Source: Bacteroidales bacterium UBA1199 (GTDB lineage: Bacteria; Bacteroidota; Bacteroidia; Bacteroidales; UBA932). From it: a stretch of 7,053 bases of DNA. The position numbers and the translations under genes were made by a program. Each line of letters starts with the position of its first letter. Positions within the stretch are counted from its first letter, which is position 1. The notes under the pieces are model-generated. The model was not told the DNA's origin and made no database searches. It worked only from the letters and a program-made list of their open reading frames with translations. Shown one piece after another: positions 1-6,791 of the stretch. Location of the stretch: the NCBI GenBank assembly GCA_002309795.1, contig DBXZ01000015.1, positions 9,731 through 16,783 of the forward strand, written 5' to 3'.

Positions 1-20
1 GGACTCAACTTTCTTTTTCC

Positions 21-28
21 TATATTTG
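21..28 (+). promoter_or_regulatory. Candidate Bacteroidota -7 promoter element upstream of priA
   Basis: The bases TATATTTG match the Bacteroidota sigma-ABfr -7 consensus TAnnTTTG exactly. The element ends 6 bases before the ATG at 35, so transcription would start at or within a few bases of that codon. The partner -33 element would fall at or beyond the left edge of the window and cannot be assessed. The element sits in a T-rich stretch (10-28) unlike the surrounding GC-rich DNA. Function is inferred from the motif alone. Confidence 0.55.
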
Positions 29-34
29 TACGCT

Positions 35-2053
35 ATGCCGCAGAGTGTCAAATACGCCGACGTCCTGTTGCCGCTCCATCTGGTGCGGGAGTTGACCTAC
101 CGGCTTCCTGCCGGAGAATCGTTCGCCGTGGGGGAGTGGGTGCAGGTCAAGGTGGGGGCACACGCCTACCAGGGGGTGATCGCCGCCCTGCGCGACACCT
201 GCGACATCGATCCGCTGCGCATCAAGGAGATCCTTTCGCGTGAATCGCTTCCGAAGGTCACGACCGACGATCTCGCCTTCTGGCGGGAGCTGGCCGACTA
301 TTACATGTGTACCCCCGGCGACGTCTTCAAAGCCGCCTTCCCGCAATACCTGCGCAAGCAGGCCGACGTCAAGCCGCGCAAGCGGAAGCAGGCCCCGGCC
401 CCGGCGGACTTTACGCAGCTCCCCGAACTCTCCCCCGCCCAGCAGAAAGCCTTCGACGAAATCGAGGCGCACTTTACCGGCCGCAAACCGGTGCTGCTCC
501 ACGGCGTAACAGGCAGCGGAAAAACCGAGATCTACATGCACCTGGCCCGCCGCCGGATGGAGGCAGGACGGAGCGTCCTCTACCTGGTCCCGGAGATCGC
601 CATGTCGCGGCAGCTGCAGGAGCGGCTGCAACGGGTATTCGGCGATCAGCTTTTGGTTTTCCATTCCCGGCAGACCGCTGCACAGCGCAAGGCGGTGGTA
701 GACAAACTGCTCGCAGCCGAAGGTCCCTTCCTGGTGCTCGGCACCCGTTCCGCCGTGCTGCTGCCCGCCCGCAACCTGGGCCTGGTGGTGATCGACGAAG
801 AGCACGACGCCTCCTACAAGCAGGACGATCCCGCACCGCGCTACAACGGCCGCGACGCCGCGATGCTGCTCGCCGCAAGGCTCGGCGCCAAGGTGCTGCT
901 GGGCACGGCGACCCCATCCTACGAGAGCGCCTATAACGTGGAGACCGGCAAGTATGCGAAGGTCGCCCTGACGGAAAAATTCCACCGGCTCGCAGAGCCT
1001 AAAATCGTGATTGCCGACACCGCGCGCGCCCATCGCCTCCACAACATGCAGGGCCCCTTTACGCAGCAGTTGCTCAACGAGATAGAAAAGACCGTGGCCC
1101 GCGGCGAACAGGTGCTCGTGTTCCGTTCGCGCAGGGCCTACGCCACCCAGGTGCAGTGCGAGGCATGCGGTAAGGTGCCGCTCTGCCCGAACTGCCATAT
1201 TCCCTTGACCTACCACAAGTTCAACAACAGCCTGGTGTGCCATTACTGCGGTGCCCACCAGCCGCTGCCGGAGGTCTGTCCGGAGTGCGGCAAGGGCGCG
1301 CTGGTTCCGGTCGGCGCCGGCACGGAACGGATCGAGGAACTCCTGCAGGAACGCTTCCCGGACCTGCGGATTGCCCGCTTCGACGCCGACACCACCGAGC
1401 GCCGCAAGGATGAAGAGAAGATGCTCTCCGATTTTGCAGCCGGAAAGATTGATATCCTGGTCGGTACTCAAATGATTACCAAGGGGTTCGACTTCGATAA
1501 GCTCTCGCTGGTGGCGGTGCTTAGCGCCGATTCGCTGCTGGCCCTGCAGGACTTCCGCGCCGACGAACGGGCCCTGCAGTTGCTGCGTCAGTTCCGGGGT
1601 CGCGCCGGCCGCCGCACCCGTCCCGGCAAGATGCTGATTCAGACCGCCCAGCCCGACCATCCGGTCTTCGCGCAGCTCAAGGCGGAAGCCGAACTTCCGG
1701 AAGCGGACGATGCGCTGATGGCCGCTGCCCTTCAGGAACGGCGCGCCTTCCGGTTCCCGCCCTTCGTGCGGCTGATCACCCTGACGGTGCGCGATGCCTC
1801 CGAGGGCCGTCTCTGGCACCTCTGCCGCGACATCGAGGCTACCCTGAAGAACGCCGGAATCGCCGGTCCCTGCGCCCCGGTCGCTCCGCTCAACGAGACG
1901 GTAGGCCGGCAGCATGTCCGCCAGTTCTGGATCCGGCTGCCCCGCACCGCCGCACTGGCCCGCACCAAACGTGCGCTGGCTGCCGAACTCGACGCCCTCA
2001 CGCTCCGTTACCGCGGCCGCGTAGACCTTTCCATCGACGTAGATCCCCTCTGA
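35..2053 (+). CDS. priA: PriA, primosomal replication-restart helicase (short form)
   Basis: PriA is a superfamily 2 3'-to-5' DNA helicase that recognises abandoned replication forks and reloads the replicative helicase. The 672-residue product shows, in order: the 3'-end DNA-binding domain (about 1-107); Walker A GVTGSGKT (157-164); the DEEH box (254-257); GTATPS (290-295); eight zinc-binding cysteines as four CxxC pairs (375/378, 384/387, 402/405, 415/418); motif V GTQMITKG (477-484); motif VI QFRGRAGR (519-526); and a C-terminal domain ending in DVDPL, as is typical. The start is placed at ATG 35. An in-frame TTG at 26 lies inside the candidate -7 element, so it would not be transcribed from that promoter. 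Only about 25 residues, basic and Pro/Ala-rich (108-131), separate the 3'-binding domain from the helicase core, where most PriA proteins carry a winged-helix domain. The product is therefore shorter than E. coli PriA (732) and than Bacteroides forms of roughly 800 residues (lengths recalled). Identity is secure. Confidence 0.96.
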   Translation: MPQSVKYADVLLPLHLVRELTYRLPAGESFAVGEWVQVKVGAHAYQGVIAALRDTCDIDPLRIKEILSRESLPKVTTDDLAFWRELADYYMCTPGDVFKAAFPQYLRKQADVKPRKRKQAPAPADFTQLPELSPAQQKAFDEIEAHFTGRKPVLLHGVTGSGKTEIYMHLARRRMEAGRSVLYLVPEIAMSRQLQERLQRVFGDQLLVFHSRQTAAQRKAVVDKLLAAEGPFLVLGTRSAVLLPARNLGLVVIDEEHDASYKQDDPAPRYNGRDAAMLLAARLGAKVLLGTATPSYESAYNVETGKYAKVALTEKFHRLAEPKIVIADTARAHRLHNMQGPFTQQLLNEIEKTVARGEQVLVFRSRRAYATQVQCEACGKVPLCPNCHIPLTYHKFNNSLVCHYCGAHQPLPEVCPECGKGALVPVGAGTERIEELLQERFPDLRIARFDADTTERRKDEEKMLSDFAAGKIDILVGTQMITKGFDFDKLSLVAVLSADSLLALQDFRADERALQLLRQFRGRAGRRTRPGKMLIQTAQPDHPVFAQLKAEAELPEADDALMAAALQERRAFRFPPFVRLITLTVRDASEGRLWHLCRDIEATLKNAGIAGPCAPVAPLNETVGRQHVRQFWIRLPRTAALARTKRALAAELDALTLRYRGRVDLSIDVDPL

Positions 2054-2069
2054 TAACATCCCCGAACCT

Positions 2070-3017
2070 ATGGCTGAAGCAACCGCCTGGCAGCGAGTCA
2101 AAAAGTCTGTAAAAGAGGTACTTCCCTCTTCTGGAAAAACCTGCATCTGGATGATCAAGATCACCGTCATCGTCTCGTTTGCGATGATGCTGCTCAAGTA
2201 TTTCAACATCCTGCCGTGGATTTCGGACCTGGTGTCGCCCGTCTTCAAGTTTTTCGGGCTGCCCGGCGCTTCGGCGCTGGCCTATCTTTCCGGCTACTTC
2301 GTGAACTGCTACTCCGCGATTGCGGTGATAACCTCGCTGGAACTGGACTGGCGGGCTACGACCATCATCGCTACGATGGTGCTCTGCTCGCACTCGATGA
2401 TTCTCGAGACGGCCGTGCTGCGCAAGACCGGGGCATCGGCCGTGCGGATGGTGATCGTCCGCACCCTTTCCGCCCTTTTTCTGGGCTGGCTGCTGAATAG
2501 GATTCTTCCTGCAGGTGAGGTGATTACGGCCGAGGTGGCCACCGGCGGCGAACTGGCTCCGTTCTGGCCGGTGCTGCGCGACTGGCTGATTGCCACGCTG
2601 AAGCTCTGCGTGATGATGACGGCCATCATCTATGCCCTGAACATCGTCCAGCGGCTGCTCACCGAATTCGGGGTGATGAAGGTCATCTCGCTGGCCCTGA
2701 CTCCGCTGATGTATTTCTTCGGGCTTCCGGCCAAAACCTCGTTCCTCTGGCTGGTGGCCAATATCGTGGGCCTCAGCTACGGCGCGGCCGCCATGCTCGA
2801 CGAGATTGACCGGGGCGCCATCTCCAACCGCGACGTGCGCCTGCTTGACAGTCATATTGCCGTGAGCCACAGCAACCTGGAAGACCTTTCGCTGATGGCT
2901 GCGATCGGCGGCCTCTGGTGGGTGATGCTGCTCATCCGTATGGCGATGGCCTTCGTGCTGGTCTGGGAGCAGCGGTTGGAATTCTATATCGCAGATATAG
3001 TTTCTCGAAAAAAATAG
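2070..3017 (+). CDS. Gate-domain ('nucleoside recognition') integral membrane protein
   Basis: This is a 315-residue polytopic membrane protein resembling the Gate/nucleoside-recognition family (Pfam Nucleos_tra2/Gate), whose relatives include SpmA/SpmB-like proteins and segments of CNT nucleoside transporters and FeoB. About eight hydrophobic segments can be seen, near residues 28-45, 66-88, 95-112, 124-146, 171-193, 203-219, 223-243 and 276-299. There is no cleavable signal peptide. The protein contains two related halves: the segment at 55-87, with P57 and FFGLP (61-65), is matched by 210-242, with P212 and FFGLP (216-220), and an SHS motif follows each (107-109 and 266-268). The gene begins 16 bases after priA and probably shares its transcript. 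Its last codons are AT-rich and overlap a dyad upstream of the trxB promoter. Substrate and role are unknown; the family name does not show that it binds nucleosides. The start is the first ATG of the frame and has no Shine-Dalgarno sequence. Confidence 0.85.
   Translation: MAEATAWQRVKKSVKEVLPSSGKTCIWMIKITVIVSFAMMLLKYFNILPWISDLVSPVFKFFGLPGASALAYLSGYFVNCYSAIAVITSLELDWRATTIIATMVLCSHSMILETAVLRKTGASAVRMVIVRTLSALFLGWLLNRILPAGEVITAEVATGGELAPFWPVLRDWLIATLKLCVMMTAIIYALNIVQRLLTEFGVMKVISLALTPLMYFFGLPAKTSFLWLVANIVGLSYGAAAMLDEIDRGAISNRDVRLLDSHIAVSHSNLEDLSLMAAIGGLWWVMLLIRMAMAFVLVWEQRLEFYIADIVSRKK
2984..3000. promoter_or_regulatory. Perfect dyad upstream of trxB promoter; candidate operator or weak hairpin
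   Basis: CTATATC-GCA-GATATAG is a perfect 7-base inverted repeat around a 3-base centre, followed by TTTCTC. It lies within the last codons of the membrane protein gene, 17 bases upstream of the TAnnTTTG element at 3018-3025, so it overlaps the region where the -33 contact is expected. It could be an operator for a dimeric regulator of trxB. Less likely it is a terminator, because the stem is AT-rich and the T-tract is short. Function is inferred from symmetry and position only. Confidence 0.4.
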
Positions 3018-3025
3018 TACATTTG
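3018..3025 (+). promoter_or_regulatory. Candidate Bacteroidota -7 promoter element upstream of trxB
   Basis: TACATTTG is an exact match to TAnnTTTG and lies in the short gap between the membrane protein gene and trxB, 23 bases before the trxB ATG. The transcript would begin near 3030-3033, giving a leader of about 16-19 bases rich in A. No clear -33 TTTG is visible 19-21 bases upstream. If active, this promoter would drive trxB and the closely packed genes behind it. Confidence 0.65.
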
Positions 3026-3048
3026 CAGTTTCAAAGCAAATTGCCGAA

Positions 3049-3984
3049 ATGAGCGCTGAAACTGTCAAATGCCTGATCCTCGGGAGTGGCCCTGCCGGCT
3101 ACACCGCTGCGATTTATGCGGCCCGTGCGGGTCTGCAGCCCGTGCTTTACGAGGGCGTGCAGCCAGGCGGACAGCTGACTACCACCACCATCGTGGAGAA
3201 CTTCCCCGGTTATCCGGAGGGAGTGGACGGCACGCAGATGATGGCCGATTTCCGCGCACAGGCACTCCGGTTCGGGGCGGACATCCGTCCGGGACTGGCC
3301 ACCAAAGTGGACTTCTCGCAGCGCCCCCTGCAGGTGGAGATCGACGGAGAGAAGCAGCTTGAAGCGGCCACCGTCATCATCGCCACCGGCGCCGTGGCCA
3401 AGTATCTGGGACTCCCTTCGGAGAACAAATTCCGCGGCATGGGCGTCTCCGCCTGCGCCACCTGCGACGGTTTCTTCTATCGTGGCAAGGATGTTGCAGT
3501 CGTAGGAGGCGGCGATACGGCGTGCGAGGAGGCGATGTACCTCGCTTCGCTCTGCCGCAAGGTTTACATGATTGTCCGCCGCGACGTCCTAAGGGCCTCC
3601 AAGGCGATGCAGGAGAAGGTCTTGAACGCTCCGAACATCGAGATCCTCTGGAAGTGCCAGACCGACGAAATCCTGGGCGACCTGACCGCCGGCGTGACCG
3701 GCGTAAGGCTGCGCCACGCGGACGGCGGAATGATCGAGAAGAAGATCGACGGATTCTTCCTGGCGATTGGCCACCACCCGAATTCCGACCTCTTCAAAGA
3801 GTGGATTGCGACGGACGAAAACGGATACATCCTCACCGAAGAACGCAGCAGCCGGACCTGTGTGCCGGGCGTGTTCGCGGCCGGTGACGTGCAGGATCCG
3901 ACCTACCGGCAGGCCATCAACGCTGCAGCCAGCGGATGCCGCGCCGCGCTGGACGCCGAAAAGTATCTGGTATCCTTAAAATGA
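3049..3984 (+). CDS. trxB: Thioredoxin reductase (NADPH), low-molecular-weight type
   Basis: TrxB is a cytoplasmic homodimeric flavoenzyme that passes electrons from NADPH through FAD to thioredoxin. The 311-residue length is normal for the bacterial type. Visible motifs are the FAD-binding GSGPAG (12-17), the ATG near 113-115, the redox-active CATC disulfide (C136 and C139, followed by D140 and G141), the NADPH-binding GGGDTA (153-158), the basic VRR (176-178) with R182 for the NADPH 2'-phosphate, and the C-terminal FAD-binding GD (279-280). The basic residues argue for an NADPH enzyme rather than a ferredoxin-dependent or FFTR-type relative. The start at 3049 leaves 31 bases after the previous stop, a gap containing a candidate promoter. 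The stop overlaps the bamD start as ATGA, suggesting translational coupling. No Shine-Dalgarno sequence is present. Confidence 0.97.
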   Translation: MSAETVKCLILGSGPAGYTAAIYAARAGLQPVLYEGVQPGGQLTTTTIVENFPGYPEGVDGTQMMADFRAQALRFGADIRPGLATKVDFSQRPLQVEIDGEKQLEAATVIIATGAVAKYLGLPSENKFRGMGVSACATCDGFFYRGKDVAVVGGGDTACEEAMYLASLCRKVYMIVRRDVLRASKAMQEKVLNAPNIEILWKCQTDEILGDLTAGVTGVRLRHADGGMIEKKIDGFFLAIGHHPNSDLFKEWIATDENGYILTEERSSRTCVPGVFAAGDVQDPTYRQAINAAASGCRAALDAEKYLVSLK

Positions 3985-4829
3985 ACGCTATGCGACTGAA
4001 AACGCTTCTCATAACCCTGACGGCCCTGCTCGCGCTGTCCTCCTGCAAGACGGAATACGCCGCCCTGCTCGAGGGAAGCGACATTCCGGCCAAGTATGCC
4101 AAGGCCTTCGAACTCTTCGAGGCCAAAAAGTACGGCCGCGCCGCGGAGATGTTCGAGTCGCTCACCGTCCTGACCCCCGGTCTTCCGCAGGACGACACCG
4201 TGCAGTTCTACTGGGGCCTGAGCAACTACCGCTACGGCGACTATACCACGGCGGAGAGCAACCTCGACCGCTTTATCAGCGTTTACCCTTCGAGCCCCTT
4301 CACCCAGCAGGCTAAGTTCCTGCGGCTGGACTGCCTCTACCGGAGCACCTACCGCTACGAACTGGACCAGCAGCCCACCTACCGGGCCATGACCGCCATC
4401 TCGCAGTTCATCCTGGAGAACAAGGGTTCGGAGTACATCCCCCGCTGCCGCGAGATGCTGGACGACCTGAAAGACCGTCTGGAACTCAAGGCCTACAAGG
4501 GCGCCTGGCTCTATTACCACATGGAAGACTACCTGGCCGCCCACTATGCCCTGAAGAACGTGCTCAAGGAGAATGCGGACAACCGCTACCGCGAGGATAT
4601 CCTCTATTTTACGGCCATGTCGTCGTACAAATACGCCCTGAACAGCATTCCCTCCAAGCAGCGTGAACGCTATATGACCTTCGTGGACGACTACTTCAAC
4701 CTGATTAGCGAGTTCCCCGAGAACGAGCACAGAAAGGAACTGGACGGTCTCTACGCCAGGGCGCAGAAGTATATCAGCAAGAGTGAACCCTCTGAAAACG
4801 AAGATAATAACAATACGAACAATAATTAA
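3981..4829 (+). CDS. bamD: BamD, outer-membrane protein assembly lipoprotein
   Basis: BamD is a lipoprotein anchored in the outer membrane that works with the BamA barrel to insert beta-barrel proteins. The 282-residue product has a lipoprotein signal peptide: basic residues near R5 and K7, a hydrophobic stretch (about 9-20), and the lipobox LSSC with acylated Cys22. The mature part shows TPR-like helical pairs, such as AFELFEAKKYGRAAEMFESL near 42-61 and YRYGDYTTAESNLDRFISVYP near 83-103, which match the Bacteroidota BamD pattern. The start is ATG 3981, overlapping the trxB stop (ATGA). ATG 3990 is an equally plausible alternative and gives a protein three residues shorter. The frame is open back to 3936, but that part lies within trxB and is not used. 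The last 15 or so residues are acidic then Asn-rich (ending NNNTNNN), encoded by AT-rich DNA that abuts the rpoZ start. Confidence 0.9.
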   Translation: MNAMRLKTLLITLTALLALSSCKTEYAALLEGSDIPAKYAKAFELFEAKKYGRAAEMFESLTVLTPGLPQDDTVQFYWGLSNYRYGDYTTAESNLDRFISVYPSSPFTQQAKFLRLDCLYRSTYRYELDQQPTYRAMTAISQFILENKGSEYIPRCREMLDDLKDRLELKAYKGAWLYYHMEDYLAAHYALKNVLKENADNRYREDILYFTAMSSYKYALNSIPSKQRERYMTFVDDYFNLISEFPENEHRKELDGLYARAQKYISKSEPSENEDNNNTNNN

Positions 4830-4831
4830 TC

Positions 4832-5143
4832 ATGGACAACAAACAGCAGGTTGTAACCAACACGATCACCCGGGAACTCCGGGATTTCGCAGCCCCGACG
4901 GGCAACATTTACGAGACCGTGATGATCATTGCCAAGCGCTCCAACCAGATCGCGGCTGACATCAAGCAGGAGCTCAGCAAGAAGCTCGAAGAGTTTACCA
5001 ATTATGCAGACACCCTCGAGGAGACCTTCGAGAATGTCGAGCAGATTGAGATTTCCAAGTACTACGAGAAACTCCCGAAGCCCACGCTGACGGCTACCAA
5101 GGAGTTCGAAGAGGGGAAGATCGTCTATCGAATGGCTGAATAA
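4832..5143 (+). CDS. rpoZ: RNA polymerase omega subunit (RpoZ/Rpb6 type)
   Basis: Omega is the small RNA polymerase subunit that clamps beta-prime and aids assembly. The 103-residue product matches the Bacteroidota form of the Rpb6/omega family. Its core helix NIYETVMIIAKRSNQIAADI (25-44) carries the K35-R36-xx-Q39 pattern comparable to the RRxRQ core of E. coli omega. A second conserved block, YYEKLPKPTL (78-87) with EFEEGKI (91-97), is characteristic of Bacteroidota. The start lies 2 bases after the bamD stop, with no Shine-Dalgarno sequence but with an A-rich upstream stretch (4802-4829). That fits translation initiation in this phylum and suggests coupling to bamD. recN begins 10 bases downstream. 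Confidence 0.92.
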   Translation: MDNKQQVVTNTITRELRDFAAPTGNIYETVMIIAKRSNQIAADIKQELSKKLEEFTNYADTLEETFENVEQIEISKYYEKLPKPTLTATKEFEEGKIVYRMAE

Positions 5144-5153
5144 TTGCCGTCCG

Positions 5154-6773
5154 ATGCTCAAAAGACTGACGATACGCAATTATGCACTGATTGATTCGCT
5201 GGACATTGAATTCCCCGGGAATTTGATTGTCATCAGCGGAGAAACAGGCGCCGGCAAGTCCATCTTGCTAGGCGCCTTGTCACTTCTTTTGGGCGGAAAA
5301 GCAGACGTTTCGGCACTCGGCGACCCGGCTTCCAACTGCGTGGTGGAGGGAGAGTTCGAACGGGAAGGGGAGGAGTACATCCTCCGGCGGGTCATCTCGC
5401 CGCAGGGCCGCTCCCGCTCGTTCATCAACGACGAACCCGCCACGATCGACGCGCTCAAGACCCTGTCGGCCTCGCTGGTGGACATCCACTCCCAGTTCGA
5501 CCAGACCCAGTTGGCCGACCGCCGTTACCCGATTGCGCTGCTCGACTTTTTTGCCGGCTGTGCCGACGAAACGGCCCGGTGCGCAACGCTCTACGAACAG
5601 CTGACCGCCTGCTCGCGCGAGATTGCGGAGCGGGAGGCCGCCGCCGACGAGGCCCGGCGCAACCGCGACTACCTGCAGTTCCAATACGACCAGCTCGATT
5701 CGGCCCGGCTTCGCGAAGGTGAACTGGAAGAGCTGGAAACCGAACAGCGCCAGCTCGCCAACAGCGGCCTCATCAGCGAACAGCTGGCGGCCGCCGATTC
5801 GGTGCTTTCCGCCGACGAGGCTTCGCTCCCGCAGCAGCTGCATGCCGTGGAGAACGCCCTCTCCCGCGTGGCCGCCTTCATCCCGGAAGCGGAGGAGCTG
5901 CGCGAACGCGTGGAATCGGCGCGGATTGAACTGAAAGACATCGCTTACGAAGTGACCGCGCTCGCTGAAAAGAGCACCTTCTCGCCCCGCCGCCTGGAAG
6001 AGGTGGAGGAGCGGCTTTCCACCCTGTACAGCCTGATGCGCAAGCACGGCGTGGAGACGGAGGCCGGCCTGATTGCGCTGCGCGACGACCTTGCCCGGAA
6101 ACTGGCGGACAGCCTGGATCCCGACGCCGCACTGGCGGAACTCCGCCACCGGCTGACCGCGCTCGAACACGACTACTCCGCGTCCGCCACGGCCCTGCAC
6201 GAGGCCCGCGTCAAAGCGGCGCCGGCGCTCGACAAGGCCCTGCTCGCTTCCATCCGTTCGCTGGAAATGCCGCAGGCCGTTTTCCGCACCGATATCCGGG
6301 AGCGCACCACGGGCGGCCGCGACGGAATCGACGAGGTCCGCTTCCTGTTCTCCGCCAACCCCGGTGTGGCGCCCATCGAACTTTCGCGCTGCGCCTCCGG
6401 CGGTGAACTTTCCCGTATCATGCTCTGTCTGAAAGATCTGCTGTCGGGCTATACGGGAATGCCTACCCTGATCTTCGATGAAATCGATACCGGCGTCAGC
6501 GGCAGCGTAGCCGACAAGATGGGCCGGATGATCGTCTCGATGGGCGAACGGATGCAAGTCTTCGCCATCACCCACCTGCCCCAGGTGGCCAGCAAGGGGA
6601 ACGCCCACTACCTGGTTTACAAAGCCACGGAAGAGGGCCGGGCACGCAGCCGCATCCGCCCGCTGACGGGTGAGGACCGGGTGCGCGAAGTGGCCCGGAT
6701 GCTCAGCGGCAGCGAGGTGACCCCCGAAGCGCTGGCCAACGCCCGCGTGCTGCTCAAAACCCAGAAATCATAA
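5154..6773 (+). CDS. recN: RecN, SMC-like DNA repair ATPase
   Basis: RecN is a cytoplasmic SMC-family ATPase that helps hold or join DNA ends during recombinational repair of double-strand breaks. The 539-residue product is near the usual length of about 550. Visible motifs are Walker A GETGAGKS (29-36), the Q-loop-like IHSQFDQ block near 112-118, a central charged coiled-coil region (about 145-360, rich in E, R, A and L), the ABC signature SGGELSR (415-421), Walker B LIFDEID (439-445) with the D-loop TGVSG right after, and the switch histidine in ITHLPQ (H474). All catalytic residues appear intact. It starts 10 bases after rpoZ. In many Bacteroidota coaBC and a DUF4835 gene lie between these two genes, but here they are absent. 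No LexA-type box is visible in the 10-base gap, so it is probably transcribed from upstream. Confidence 0.96.
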   Translation: MLKRLTIRNYALIDSLDIEFPGNLIVISGETGAGKSILLGALSLLLGGKADVSALGDPASNCVVEGEFEREGEEYILRRVISPQGRSRSFINDEPATIDALKTLSASLVDIHSQFDQTQLADRRYPIALLDFFAGCADETARCATLYEQLTACSREIAEREAAADEARRNRDYLQFQYDQLDSARLREGELEELETEQRQLANSGLISEQLAAADSVLSADEASLPQQLHAVENALSRVAAFIPEAEELRERVESARIELKDIAYEVTALAEKSTFSPRRLEEVEERLSTLYSLMRKHGVETEAGLIALRDDLARKLADSLDPDAALAELRHRLTALEHDYSASATALHEARVKAAPALDKALLASIRSLEMPQAVFRTDIRERTTGGRDGIDEVRFLFSANPGVAPIELSRCASGGELSRIMLCLKDLLSGYTGMPTLIFDEIDTGVSGSVADKMGRMIVSMGERMQVFAITHLPQVASKGNAHYLVYKATEEGRARSRIRPLTGEDRVREVARMLSGSEVTPEALANARVLLKTQKS

Positions 6774-6791
6774 TCAATACTTCATACAGCT

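Noticed and set aside
26..28. TTG as an upstream start for priA
   Set aside because: The codon lies within the candidate -7 promoter element and adds only three residues. ATG 35 gives an N-terminus like other PriA proteins.
20..2248. A 742-codon open frame on the - strand opposite priA
   Set aside because: It mirrors the well-supported priA and the start of the next gene, has a low-complexity G/A/V/L/H-rich composition typical of antisense frames in GC-rich DNA, and shows no recognisable domain.
2984..3006. The dyad before trxB as an intrinsic terminator
   Set aside because: The stem is only 7 pairs with two G-C pairs, the following T-run is interrupted (TTTCTC), and it sits before the stop codon of its own gene. 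An operator is the better, though unproven, reading.
1998..3068. A 356-codon - strand frame opposite the Gate-domain protein
   Set aside because: The product is rich in H, G, Q and R with no membrane segments or motifs. The + strand frame has clear hydrophobic segments and an internal repeat.
3903..4730. A 275-codon - strand frame opposite bamD
   Set aside because: It lies against the trxB/bamD junction and shows only V/G/L-rich antisense composition, while BamD has a lipobox and TPR-like repeats.
5280..6608. A 442-codon - strand frame opposite recN
   Set aside because: RecN on the + strand has all ABC ATPase motifs in place. The antisense product has no recognisable motif and reflects codon bias.
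6774..6791. A promoter in the recN-nagB gap
   Set aside because: The 18 bases are AT-rich but contain no TAnnTTTG match, only a poor TACTTCAT resemblance.
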